From Geothrix rubra (GTDB lineage Bacteria > Acidobacteriota > Holophagae > Holophagales > Holophagaceae): 64,000 bases of DNA. Within the stretch, counting starts at the first letter, position 1. Each line of letters opens with the position of its first letter. The translations under genes and the position numbers were made by a program. The notes beneath the pieces are model-generated. The model had not been told where the DNA came from. It saw nothing but the letters and a program-made list of their open reading frames with translations, and searched no databases. Location: NCBI RefSeq assembly GCF_030268065.1, contig NZ_BSDD01000001.1, forward strand, positions 124,001 through 188,000, given 5' to 3'. Below are positions 1-7,696 of the stretch, piece after piece.

Positions 1-467
1 GCAATCCCGTGGGCCCGGATGTCCTCACGGGGCCTCGCCTGCGCAGCGGCGCCCAGGGCGGCTTCCCGGCCTCCAGCGTGATCGTCGGCAGCCTCACGGG
101 CCTCGGGGAATACGGCAGCCTCGCCCTGGACACCGGGAACAGCTATCTCTACGTGGCCCGCCACAACACCGACAGCGGCAGCACCGCCGCGCCGGTGGAG
201 GTCTTCCGCACCGGGCAGTTCGGCATGGCCTACAACCAGGCCCCCGCCTTCACCCTCGGCAGCGCCACGGCCCAGGCCGACCTCCGCGTCATCGCCCACC
301 CCGGCACCAAGGACTGGCTCGTGGGCCTCCGCGGCCAGGGCACCACGGGCTACGCCACCCTCATCCTCTGGAAGTCGCCCCTCGGGGGCACAGATGCCAA
401 GGTCCAGACCGTGAGCCCCTCGACCACCGTGTTCCGCGGCGTGGCCATGGACGGGAACGCCTCGTGA
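1..467 (+). CDS. C-terminal part of a secreted/surface-type protein, 5' end outside the window
   Basis: The reading frame is open from the left edge, so the true start lies outside; the GTG at 9 is only the first internal start-like codon. About 155 residues are visible. They are rich in Gly, Ser, Thr and Ala with short beta-like segments such as SLALDTGNSYLYVARHNTD, as in beta-propeller or surface-repeat proteins. No catalytic motif is visible. The stop TGA (465-467) overlaps the GTG start of ftsX (464), so the two are translationally coupled. Function unknown; the beta-propeller idea is inference from composition only. Confidence 0.5.
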   Translation, partial: NPVGPDVLTGPRLRSGAQGGFPASSVIVGSLTGLGEYGSLALDTGNSYLYVARHNTDSGSTAAPVEVFRTGQFGMAYNQAPAFTLGSATAQADLRVIAHPGTKDWLVGLRGQGTTGYATLILWKSPLGGTDAKVQTVSPSTTVFRGVAMDGNAS

Positions 468-1393
468 CCCAGCTCCGGCTGCTCGGCCTGCTCCTCCAGG
501 ATGTCTGGAAGGACCTGTTCCGGCATCGCGGGCAGTATTTCCTGGCCGTGCTGACCCTGGCCTCGGGCCTGCTCCTGGCCGGGGGCGGCCTGCTCCTGGT
601 GGAGAGCCTGGACCGCTTCGTCCAGCATCTCGAAGGCATGGCCAAGGTGGTCGTCTTCGCCGCGGACGGGCAGAACCTCCAGGAGGCGGAGGCCCGGCTC
701 AAGGCGGATCCCCGCTTCACCGCCGTGCGCCGCGTCAGCGCCGAGGAGAACCGGAAGCGGTTCCAGTCCGCGACCCGCGAGGCCGGGATCCTGCTGGACG
801 GCGCCGGGCCCGATGCCCTGCCGGAGAGCCTGGAGCTGACCCTCCGCCCCGACCTCACCGCCGCCCACCGGGCCACGGAAGTGGGCGAGAGCCTGCGGCA
901 GATGCCCGGGGCGGGCGACGTGCTGGTGGACCAGGCCCGCCTGGAGCACCTCCAGCAGATGGCCCGCATGGCCCGCTCCGCCTTGGCCACGCTGGGATTG
1001 CTGCTCCTCCTGGCGGCGGGCTTCGCCACGGGGAACGTGATCCGCATGAGCATCATGGCCCGGGAGGAGGAGATCGCCATCATGCGGCTGGTGGGCGCCT
1101 CCGAGGGCTTCATCCGCACCCCCCTGGTCGTGGAGGGTGCCGCCCTCGGCCTGGCGGGGAGCCTCCTGGCCCTGGGCGGCCTCTTCGCCCTCTGGTGGCC
1201 CATGGCCCGGGGCCTGGGCGGCCTGTCGCCCCTCCTGGTGGACCTGGCCCGGCTGGGCTTCTTCTCCTTGCGCAGCATGGCGCTGCTGTCCACCGTGGGG
1301 GCCGCCACCGGGGCCCTGGGCGCCCTGTGGGCCTTCCTGTCCACCCGCCGGGCCCAGCGCGAGGCCGAGGCCGCCCTGGAGGGCGTGGGCTAG
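464..1393 (+). CDS. ftsX: FtsX-like cell-division ABC transporter permease
   Basis: 309 residues with the FtsX layout: a short cytoplasmic N-terminus, TM1 at about 25-47, an extracytoplasmic domain of about 120 residues, then three more membrane segments (about 172-192, 215-240, 265-295). The conserved cytoplasmic segment EEIAIMRLVGAS between TM2 and TM3 is the FtsE-contact/coupling region of the family. FtsX with the ATPase FtsE normally activates peptidoglycan hydrolases at the septum. No ftsE is visible; it may lie upstream, but the immediate upstream gene is a secreted protein, which is unusual. The GTG start overlaps the previous stop (GTGA). The stop TAG is shared on opposite strands with the convergent pfkB-type gene through a CTAG at 1390-1393. 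Confidence 0.88.
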   Translation: MTQLRLLGLLLQDVWKDLFRHRGQYFLAVLTLASGLLLAGGGLLLVESLDRFVQHLEGMAKVVVFAADGQNLQEAEARLKADPRFTAVRRVSAEENRKRFQSATREAGILLDGAGPDALPESLELTLRPDLTAAHRATEVGESLRQMPGAGDVLVDQARLEHLQQMARMARSALATLGLLLLLAAGFATGNVIRMSIMAREEEIAIMRLVGASEGFIRTPLVVEGAALGLAGSLLALGGLFALWWPMARGLGGLSPLLVDLARLGFFSLRSMALLSTVGAATGALGALWAFLSTRRAQREAEAALEGVG

Positions 1394-2304
1394 CCTTCAA
1401 CCCCCGCGTCGCGGGCCAAGGCCTCCAGTTCCGCAGCGGTGAGCAGCCCGTCCGACGTGCCCCGCAGGGTGCAGGCGTGGCGGGCCGCGAGCTGGCCCCG
1501 CCGGATGGAGGCCTCCAGCGATCGCCCTTCCAGCACGTGGGCCGTCAGGAAGCCCACGGCCAGGGAATCCCCCGCGCCGTTGGTATCGACGACTGGCCGC
1601 TCCAGGATTTCCGGTGGGAACCGGCGGATGCCCGCCCGGGTTCCCAGGGCGCACCCCCTGGGACCGAGGCCGGCCACGACGATGCGGTCGGGGCGCCCCG
1701 CGAGGAAGGCCTCCATCAGGGGTTCCGGATCGGCGTGGTTGGCCGAGGAGAAGAACAGGATGTCGGCCTCGCGGATGTAGGGGGCGCGGTAGGGATCGGT
1801 CGGATCCACCACGTCCTGGAGGTCGCAGGCCAGGGTGAGCCCCAGGGTCCGGGCGACCGGCAGCAGGTCCCGGGTCCACGCCGCCAGGTTCACGTGGGCC
1901 AGGCGGGCCCCGGCCAGGACCGCGCGGCAGGCGGCCGGATCCGGATGGAGGCGGGCGTGGCCCTTCCCGTCGTAGAAGTTCCGCCGGCTGCCGTCCGGGG
2001 CCATCAGGTTCACGCTCCGCGCCGTGCCTTCGGGATCCAGGAACAGGGCCCGGAGGTCCACCCCGGCTGCGGCGAGGGTGTCGCGGCAGAGCCGTCCGGG
2101 CGCATCGTCGCCCACGTGGCCGATGAAGGCCGTGCGCCGCCCCAGGCGGGCATAGCCGAGGCTGGCGTAGCCGCCGGCCTGGCCGACGCAGTCCAGGTTC
2201 TCCGTGAAGGTGGTTTCCGCCGGGCCCGCAGGAACCTGCGGGGGCAGATAGACGTTCGTGTCGACGCCCAGGTTGCCGAGGACGACGACCTCGGCGGGGC
2301 TCAT
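1390..2304 (-). CDS. PfkB-family carbohydrate/nucleoside kinase
   Basis: 304 residues. N-terminal GNLGVDTNV and GGYASLGYARLG correspond to the substrate-binding signature of ribokinase-like kinases. The C-terminal NGAGDS (residues 242-247) is the PfkB anion-hole/catalytic-base signature, with Asp 246 as base. The sugar or nucleoside substrate cannot be read from sequence. I chose ATG 2304 because it forms an ATGA overlap with the ubiX stop; an in-frame upstream start at 2313 would overlap ubiX by 13 nt. It is last in a minus-strand murC-ubiX-pfkB run and converges on ftsX with shared CTAG stops. Confidence 0.85.
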   Translation of the reverse strand: MSPAEVVVLGNLGVDTNVYLPPQVPAGPAETTFTENLDCVGQAGGYASLGYARLGRRTAFIGHVGDDAPGRLCRDTLAAAGVDLRALFLDPEGTARSVNLMAPDGSRRNFYDGKGHARLHPDPAACRAVLAGARLAHVNLAAWTRDLLPVARTLGLTLACDLQDVVDPTDPYRAPYIREADILFFSSANHADPEPLMEAFLAGRPDRIVVAGLGPRGCALGTRAGIRRFPPEILERPVVDTNGAGDSLAVGFLTAHVLEGRSLEASIRRGQLAARHACTLRGTSDGLLTAAELEALARDAGVEG

Positions 2305-2879
2305 CCGCGCCACCGCCGGGCGTCCGGCTCGCTCAGGCCCAGCTGGTCGAGCACGCGGGTGGCGAAGGTGTCGAAGAGGTCATCGAGGGATTTCGGCCCG
2401 CTGTAGAAGCCCGGCATGATCGGCATGACCACCGCCCCGGCGTCGTGGACGCGCAGCATGTTCTCCAGGTGGATGCGGTTGAGCGGCGTCTCGCGCAGGC
2501 AGAGCACCAGGGGGCGGCGCTCCTTCAGGCAGACGTCCGCCGCGCGGCTGACCAGGGATTCGCTCACCCCGGCGGCGATGCGGCCCAGGGCGCCCGCGCT
2601 GCAGGGCACGAGGGCCATGCCGTCCTGGCGGAAGGAGCCCGAGGAGATGTCGGCGCCCAGGTCCCGCTCGTCGCGCAGGCCCACCTTGGGCAGGGTGGCC
2701 AGCTCCTTCGGGGTGAGACCGGTCTCATCCAGCAGGCAGCGCTTCCCGGTGGGGGAGAGTAGGAGGGCGACCTGCTCCACCTCCGGGTTCGCGCTGAGCC
2801 GCCGGAGCACGGCCACGCCGAAGGCCGAGCCCGAGGCGCCCGTGATGGCGAGGGTGACGCGCCGGCCCACGGTCCTCAC
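2301..2879 (-). CDS. ubiX: UbiX flavin prenyltransferase
   Basis: 192 residues. UbiX makes prenylated FMN, the cofactor of UbiD-type decarboxylases, from FMN and dimethylallyl phosphate. The N-terminal LAITGASGSAFGV is the flavin phosphate loop. LVPCSAGALGRIAAG, RRPLVLCLRETPLN and VMPIMPGFYS are the other strongly conserved blocks of the family. Length is normal. Starts at GTG 2879, overlapping the murC stop (GTGA), so probably co-translated. No ubiD partner is in the window, so the decarboxylase served (for example in quinone synthesis) is not known. Confidence 0.93.
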   Translation of the reverse strand: MRTVGRRVTLAITGASGSAFGVAVLRRLSANPEVEQVALLLSPTGKRCLLDETGLTPKELATLPKVGLRDERDLGADISSGSFRQDGMALVPCSAGALGRIAAGVSESLVSRAADVCLKERRPLVLCLRETPLNRIHLENMLRVHDAGAVVMPIMPGFYSGPKSLDDLFDTFATRVLDQLGLSEPDARRWRG

Positions 2880-4252
2880 TCCGGCCGGTCGAGGTCGAGG
2901 AACTGGGGACCGGCGTGGGTGATGGACCCGGCCCCGAAGGTGAGGAGCAGGTCCCCGGGCCGCGTGATCCCCAGCAGGGCCGCCGGCAGATCCTCGACCC
3001 GACCGGCCAGGTGGACCTCCTTCTGTCCGTGTGCGCGCAGGGCCTCCACGACTGCGGTGCCGTCCACGCCCTGGAGGGGGGGTTCCCCGGCGGGGTAGAT
3101 GTCCGTGACCACCACCACGTCCGCCTCGAAGAAGGCCGTGCCGAACTCGTCGAGCAGGGCCCTGGTGCGGCTGTAGCGGTGGGGCTGGAAGGCGGCGACG
3201 ATGCGGCGCTCCGGGAACCCGGCCCGGGCCGCCGCCAGGGTGGCGGCGATCTCCGTGGGGTGGTGCCCGTAGTCGTCGATGACGAGCACGCCGCCCTTCT
3301 CGCCCTTGAGCTGGAAGCGGCGGTCGGCCCCCGTGAAACTCGCGAGGCTGGCGCGCACCACCTCCCGCTCCACGTTCAGTTCCAGGGCCACGCCGATGGC
3401 GGCCAGGGCGTTCAGCACCATGTGGTGGCCGGGCACGCCCAGGCTGAAGGCGCCCAGGTCCTCGCCGAAGGCACTGACCTTGAAGTGGGTGCGGAAGCCC
3501 TCCTGGCGGATCTCCCGGGCGCGGATGTCCACCTGGGGGTGCGTGCCGTAGGTGTGCACCTGGCGCTTGAGACGGGGCCGCACCGCCGCGGCGTGGGGAT
3601 CATCCATGCAGAGGAACACGGATCCGTAGAAGGGCACCTTGTTGGCGAAGGTCACGAAGGCCTCCTGGATCTCCTCCAGGTTGCGGTAGTGGTCCAGGTG
3701 CTCCCGGTCGATGTTCGTCACCACGGCGAGGGTGGGGTTCAGCATGAGGAAGCTGCCGTCGCTCTCGTCCGCCTCGGCCACGAGGAAGGGGCCCTTGCCC
3801 AGCTTGGCGTTGCTGCCGATGGTGCCCAGCTTCCCGCCGATGACGATGGTGGGATCGATGCCGCCCTGGCTCAGCACCTGGGCGATCATGCTGGTGGTGG
3901 TGGTCTTGCCGTGGGAGCCGGCCACGGCCACGCCGTACTTCATGCGCATGAGTTCCGCCAGCATCTCGCCGCGGGGGATCACGGGCACCTTGGCGGCATG
4001 GGCGGCCACGACCTCCGGGTTGTCGCCCTTCACGGCCGAGGAGATCACCACCACCTGGGCCCCTTCGATGGCGCGGCCGAGGTGGCCCAGGTGCACGGTG
4101 ATGCCCAGGCTCCGCAGCCGCTGGGTGACGGCGCTCTCCTTCAGGTCGGAGCCAGAGACCTGGTAGCCGAGGTTGGCCAGCACCTCGGCGATGCCCGACA
4201 TGCCGATGCCCCCGATGCCCACGAAATGAATGTGCTGGATCTTGCCGAACAC
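2876..4252 (-). CDS. murC: UDP-N-acetylmuramate--L-alanine ligase
   Basis: 458 residues from the preferred start. Cytoplasmic ATP-dependent ligase adding L-Ala to UDP-MurNAc, the first peptide step of peptidoglycan synthesis. Visible motifs: the N-terminal Rossmann-like HFVGIGGIGMSGIAEVL, the P-loop GSHGKTTTTSM at about residue 105-115, EADESDGS, TNIDREHLDHY, and DDYGHHPTEI in the C-terminal domain. GTG 4252 is preferred because it gives the family's usual N-terminus (FGKIQHIHFVG) and has a GGGGGAG ribosome site 5 nt upstream. An ATG at 4285 would add 11 atypical residues. Solitary rather than inside a dcw cluster here; followed by ubiX. Confidence 0.95.
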   Translation of the reverse strand: MFGKIQHIHFVGIGGIGMSGIAEVLANLGYQVSGSDLKESAVTQRLRSLGITVHLGHLGRAIEGAQVVVISSAVKGDNPEVVAAHAAKVPVIPRGEMLAELMRMKYGVAVAGSHGKTTTTSMIAQVLSQGGIDPTIVIGGKLGTIGSNAKLGKGPFLVAEADESDGSFLMLNPTLAVVTNIDREHLDHYRNLEEIQEAFVTFANKVPFYGSVFLCMDDPHAAAVRPRLKRQVHTYGTHPQVDIRAREIRQEGFRTHFKVSAFGEDLGAFSLGVPGHHMVLNALAAIGVALELNVEREVVRASLASFTGADRRFQLKGEKGGVLVIDDYGHHPTEIAATLAAARAGFPERRIVAAFQPHRYSRTRALLDEFGTAFFEADVVVVTDIYPAGEPPLQGVDGTAVVEALRAHGQKEVHLAGRVEDLPAALLGITRPGDLLLTFGAGSITHAGPQFLDLDRPE

Positions 4253-4331
4253 CGGATCTCCCCCGAAGCTTGATGGGGCCAGCATATCGCCTCATGGCCC
4301 CCCCGTGGCACGGACCTCGCTTCAGGGGCAT

Positions 4332-4347
4332 GACGCCACGTGGCGTC
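4332..4347. repeat. 16-bp perfect palindrome upstream of a divergent gene pair
   Basis: GACGCCACGTGGCGTC is a perfect 8+8 palindrome between murC and the divergent secreted-protein gene, 22 nt upstream of the latter's ATG. It has the size and symmetry of a dimeric regulator's operator. No regulator is adjacent, so this is structural evidence only. Confidence 0.55.
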
Positions 4348-4368
4348 CAGCGAACTCGGAGGTAAGAC

Positions 4369-5214
4369 ATGACGTCCGCCAGCCTGCAGTTCCGCACCCT
4401 CGCCGCCCTGGCGTTGACCTCCCTTCTCTGTGGCGCTTCGCCACAAGACGAGCAGGGGCGTCGCGCCACGCCACAGCCGCGCGCCCCCATGCCCATGCGC
4501 TCCATGGACGAACAGCGCTCGGGTACCCCCATGCCCGTCGGGCCCCGCGGTGGCCGCAGCAGCGCTGGTGTGGAGGACGGGCCCATGGGCCGACGGCCCA
4601 CCGCCCTGCCCCAGGGAGGCCGGGTCTCGATGTATGCCGGCACCCGGATCATCGTGCCGCCCGCCTGGGAGCGCTGCAGGGTCCAGCCGACCCTCACCTA
4701 CTGGCAGGGCCGGGATCTCATGGCCCAGATCCAGTGGCTGTCCCGGAGGGGCTTCCTCCCGGTGACGCCGGTGGGCGTGGGCGTCAGCGCCCTCTCCGAC
4801 TACACCCAGCGTCCCGCAGGCTGGCGGGCCTACGGGGTGGCGGTGCCTGCCGGTGGCCGCATCCAGGTGGAGGTCCACCACCCGAAGATCGGCTGGTTCC
4901 GGCTCATGGCCGTGAACAAGTGGGGACAGCCCGGGCCCGGCATGCTCCAGGCGGCCATGGCGCCTCAGCCCGTGATGATCACCCTCACGAACCCCGCCAA
5001 GGAGGCCACGGCGATGTACATCATCGTGGATGACCCGGCGTGGTGGTCCGACAAGGACAGCCCCTACACCCTCACCATCCGCCGGGATTGGGATCCCCTG
5101 AAGGTGGACCTCAGCCAGGTGCCCATGGTCGCCGGCCTCTGGGGTGCCTCGCCCAGCGTCAGTGCCGAGTTCTCCGGGCCCAGCCTGACCGGGCCTGCCG
5201 TGTATCCACATTGA
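4369..5214 (+). CDS. Secreted protein of unknown function
   Basis: 281 residues. Residues 1-24 form a signal peptide (LAALALTSLLCGASPQ). A Pro/Arg/Met-rich linker follows to about residue 80. The rest is a compact domain with VPPAWERCRVQPTLTYWQG, WRAYGVAVPAGGRIQVEVHH and YIIVDDPAWWSDKDSPYTLTIRRDW, which resembles secreted pre-peptidase-type beta domains in composition but is not a confident match. A good ribosome site (GGAGG) lies 8 nt before ATG 4369. Monocistronic: divergent from murC and ended by a strong hairpin. I do not recognise the family. Confidence 0.7.
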   Translation: MTSASLQFRTLAALALTSLLCGASPQDEQGRRATPQPRAPMPMRSMDEQRSGTPMPVGPRGGRSSAGVEDGPMGRRPTALPQGGRVSMYAGTRIIVPPAWERCRVQPTLTYWQGRDLMAQIQWLSRRGFLPVTPVGVGVSALSDYTQRPAGWRAYGVAVPAGGRIQVEVHHPKIGWFRLMAVNKWGQPGPGMLQAAMAPQPVMITLTNPAKEATAMYIIVDDPAWWSDKDSPYTLTIRRDWDPLKVDLSQVPMVAGLWGASPSVSAEFSGPSLTGPAVYPH

Positions 5215-5226
5215 GCCTTTCCCACC

Positions 5227-5258
5227 CGCAGAAACGGCCCGGCGGGGCCGTTTCTGCG
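5227..5258. terminator. Bidirectional hairpin terminator
   Basis: A 14-bp perfect stem (5227-5240 with 5245-5258) and a GGCG tetraloop. The arms begin CGCAGAAAC and end GTTTCTGCG, giving an A run on one side and a T run on the other. It lies between the convergent secreted-protein gene and the lipid kinase gene, so it can serve both strands. Confidence 0.75.
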
Positions 5259-5269
5259 CCAGGGCAGGC

Positions 5270-6217
5270 CTATGCCCAGGGACAGGCCCCCGTCACCTGA
5301 AGCCGGAAGGCGCGGGGTTCCACGGTGAGCTCGGCGCGGTCGCGCTCCGGGGCGGGTTCGCCATCCAGGTGCCAGGGCAGGGGGCGGTCCAGGTGGAGGA
5401 TGGCCCGGAGAAGCCGCCCCTCCTGGCGCAGGGGCGTGTGGCCGCCCTCCCGGAACAGCACGGGGGCCTCGGCCAGCAGGTCGAACCAGGAGGGGCGGTG
5501 GAGGCTGGCCCACTGCAACGCGCCGTCCGTGGGATCGGCGTGGGGCGCGATCCAGAGGCCCGACCCGTACTGCGGCAGGTTGGCGAAACACAGGCTCCAG
5601 GCCCGCTCGGGAAGGTCCGGGTCGTGGCCCCGCCAGGCCTCCCGGATGCGCTGGAACCCCGACGTGGGCTCGGGATCCGGCCCGCGGAGCGCGTCCCAAC
5701 GCAGATCCGCCTCGGGCCAGGTCCGCCAGAGCTGCCAGGTGGCCCGGGCGTAGCTGGCGAAGCCGCGGGAGGGCAGGCCGGCGAAGCGGTGGGCCACGGC
5801 CGCCTCGAAGCCGGTGCCGCAGAGGTTGAGGAAGGGGACGCCGTCCAGCCGCGGCAGGTCCACCTGCAGCTCCCGCCCCTCCAGCAGGCGCTGGAGCGCT
5901 CCCTCCGGCTCCAGGGGCGTGCGGAGGCCCCGCGCCAGCCCATTGCCGCTGCCGCCGGGAATGACGCCCATGGCCACGGGGCAGCCGGCGTCGAGGAGGG
6001 CCCGGGCCGCATGGTGCATGGTGCCGTCCCCGCCCCAGACCAGCAGGGGACCTCCCGCCGCCCTGGCCTGGGCGATGGCGGGGGCGTAATCCCAGGGCGG
6101 GCCGAAGGGCAGGGGCTCCACCCGGTCCCGGAGCTCCTTCGGCAGGGGCCGGAGCAGGGCGTCCGGATCCTTGGGATGCGTGCCCGACGCGGGGTTGAAG
6201 AGGACCGGCAGCCTCAT
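5270..6217 (-). CDS. Diacylglycerol kinase-family lipid kinase (DgkB/YegS type)
   Basis: 315 residues. The N-terminal catalytic domain carries LFNPASG, the nucleotide motif VWGGDGTMHHAARAL (GGDGT), and IPGGSGNGLARGL. The C-terminal beta-sandwich has DGALQ-type and WHLDGEPAP motifs. Family members phosphorylate diacylglycerol, sphingoid bases or related lipids at the inner membrane; the substrate is not predictable here. The ATG (6217) overlaps the stop of the upstream pseudouridine synthase gene (ATGA), so both are probably one transcript. A long in-frame upstream extension on this strand is shadow sequence. Confidence 0.88.
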   Translation of the reverse strand: MRLPVLFNPASGTHPKDPDALLRPLPKELRDRVEPLPFGPPWDYAPAIAQARAAGGPLLVWGGDGTMHHAARALLDAGCPVAMGVIPGGSGNGLARGLRTPLEPEGALQRLLEGRELQVDLPRLDGVPFLNLCGTGFEAAVAHRFAGLPSRGFASYARATWQLWRTWPEADLRWDALRGPDPEPTSGFQRIREAWRGHDPDLPERAWSLCFANLPQYGSGLWIAPHADPTDGALQWASLHRPSWFDLLAEAPVLFREGGHTPLRQEGRLLRAILHLDRPLPWHLDGEPAPERDRAELTVEPRAFRLQVTGACPWA

Positions 6218-7083
6218 GCCCGGAACCGGGCGGGCGGGGCCTCCAGGCGCAGGTCGTCGCCGGTGACGGGGTGCTTCAGTCCCAGCCGCCAGGCGTGGAG
6301 CCAGAGGCGGTCCGAGGGGGCGCCGCCGTAGAGGGTGTCGCCGAGGATGGGGTGCCCCAGGTGGGCCAGGTGGACGCGGATCTGGTGGGTGCGGCCCGTG
6401 TGGAGCCGGGCCACGACGTAGTGGCCGGGCACGAGGCCCGCGGTCTCCTCGCCCGTGGCGGGGCGGAAGTCCGTGCGGGCGGACTTGGGTTCCAGCAGGT
6501 CGCCGACGCAGCCGAAGCGTCCGGGATCGGCGCCGCGCAACCGCCCGATGGGGGCCTCCACGGTGCAGGCCCCAAGGGGCTCGGACAGCCGCGCCAGGTA
6601 GAGCTTCTCCATGTCCCGGGAGGCGAAGGCCGTGGCGAGGCCGGGGTTGGCGGCGGCGTCCTTGGCGAAGAGCAGCAGGCCCGAGGTGCCCTGGTCCAGG
6701 CGGTGGTGGAGGAACAGCTTCAGGTCCGGGCGCTGGGCCTTCAGGAGGGCCAGCAGGTCGTGGCGGTCCGAGGCCCAGGTGCCCTGGGTGGCCAGGCCCG
6801 CGGGCTTGTCCACGGCCAGCAGCCAGGGGTCCTCGAAGACCACGGGGATGGCCATCTCCGGCACGGGCGGCAGGTCGGGATCGAAGGCCACGCGGACCTC
6901 CGTGCCGGCCTTCAGCAGGCGGCCCGCCACCCGCATCCGCTTCCGGTCCACCTGCACGCCGCCGAGCTTCAGCGCCTCCCGGGCGGCCCGGCGGCTGAGC
7001 CCGGTGCGCTGGGCGACGAGCTGGTCCAGGCGGAGGGTGCTGTCCTCCGCGGCCACGGTGAAGGTCCATTTCTGCAAGGCCAT
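6214..7083 (-). CDS. RluA-family RNA pseudouridine synthase
   Basis: 289 residues. An N-terminal S4 RNA-binding domain (LRLDQLVAQRTGLSRRAAREAL, about 17-75) is followed by the synthase domain with the catalytic motif HHRLDQGTSGLLLFAK. Its Asp is the catalytic nucleophile at about residue 128. GRTHQIRVHLAHLGHPILGD is the second family signature. It isomerises specific uridines in rRNA (or tRNA); the exact site (RluC-, RluD- or TruC-like) cannot be assigned. Translationally coupled to the lipid kinase downstream. Confidence 0.92.
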   Translation of the reverse strand: MALQKWTFTVAAEDSTLRLDQLVAQRTGLSRRAAREALKLGGVQVDRKRMRVAGRLLKAGTEVRVAFDPDLPPVPEMAIPVVFEDPWLLAVDKPAGLATQGTWASDRHDLLALLKAQRPDLKLFLHHRLDQGTSGLLLFAKDAAANPGLATAFASRDMEKLYLARLSEPLGACTVEAPIGRLRGADPGRFGCVGDLLEPKSARTDFRPATGEETAGLVPGHYVVARLHTGRTHQIRVHLAHLGHPILGDTLYGGAPSDRLWLHAWRLGLKHPVTGDDLRLEAPPARFRA

Positions 7084-7144
7084 GGCTTCAGCCTACACGC
7101 AGTCCCGGAACGCCCCTTCGGCCCTGGTGCCACCCGGCGGCCGG

Positions 7145-7573
7145 TCAGATCGAGTAGCCGTGGCTGCCGGACTCCAGGGCCTGCTGGCGGGCGGCGAGGT
7201 CGGCCAGGCTGGTGTCCCGGAGGACGGCCCGGGCCGCCTCCGCACTGCGGAGCCAGGCCTCCCGCACGGCCCGCGCCCCGGCGGTGGCGCCGGGCTCCGC
7301 CTCCGGGGCCCCCAGGCGGCCCTCCAGGGCCTCGATCACCTCCAGGGCCGTGATGTGGCTGGGGTGCCGCGCCAGCTCGCAGCCCCCGCTGGGACCGCGC
7401 TGCACCTTCACGAGACCGGCGGTCTTGAGCGGGCCCAGCAGCACGCGGAGGAACTTGGGCGGCAGGGCCTGGCGGGCCGCCACCGCGTCCACCAGGACGG
7501 GGCCCCGGCCCGCCTGCAGGGCCAAACCCACCATGAACTGAAGTCCGTAGCGACCTTTCGCCGTACCTTTCAT
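7145..7573 (-). CDS. Rrf2-family repressor, probably CymR-like, with a CysK-docking-type C-terminus
   Basis: 142 residues. Rrf2 winged-helix domain: GRYGLQFMVGLAL, then PPKFLRVLLGPLKTAGLVKVQRGPSGGCELAR (recognition helix and wing). The three-cysteine Fe-S ligand set of IscR is absent; only one Cys is visible. ATG 7573 has GGAGG 6 nt upstream; the TTG at 7576 is less likely. It is divergent from cysK. The protein ends in Gly-Tyr-Ser-Ile. CysE and the CdiA-CT toxin dock a terminal Ile (for example GYGI) into the CysK active site, and in Bacillus CysK binds the Rrf2 regulator CymR. A cysteine-metabolism repressor that works with CysK is therefore the best inference. Confidence 0.85.
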   Translation of the reverse strand: MKGTAKGRYGLQFMVGLALQAGRGPVLVDAVAARQALPPKFLRVLLGPLKTAGLVKVQRGPSGGCELARHPSHITALEVIEALEGRLGAPEAEPGATAGARAVREAWLRSAEAARAVLRDTSLADLAARQQALESGSHGYSI

Positions 7574-7696
7574 CAACCGCCTCCGGGAATGAGGATAACC
7601 GAATACATAATAAAATCAATTAACAAACTTGACAATTGCGAAATCGGAAGCCATGCTTCTGGATCCGGGCCTCGCCCGTCCCCTTCGGAGAACCCC
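7574..7696. promoter_or_regulatory. Divergent rrf2/cysK promoter-operator region
   Basis: About 123 bp, AT-rich from about 7590 to 7650 against a very GC-rich background. A TTGACA (7629-7634) and a CATGCT (7652-7657), 17 bp apart, form a candidate promoter towards cysK. CAATT (7617-7621) and AATTG (7634-7638) form a small inverted repeat overlapping the -35 box, a possible Rrf2 operator. The operator assignment is inference. Confidence 0.5.

Noticed and set aside
5270-7069. 599-residue minus-strand frame including the lipid kinase
   Set aside because: The N-terminal half is a shadow of the pseudouridine synthase; the kinase starts at 6217 with an ATGA overlap.
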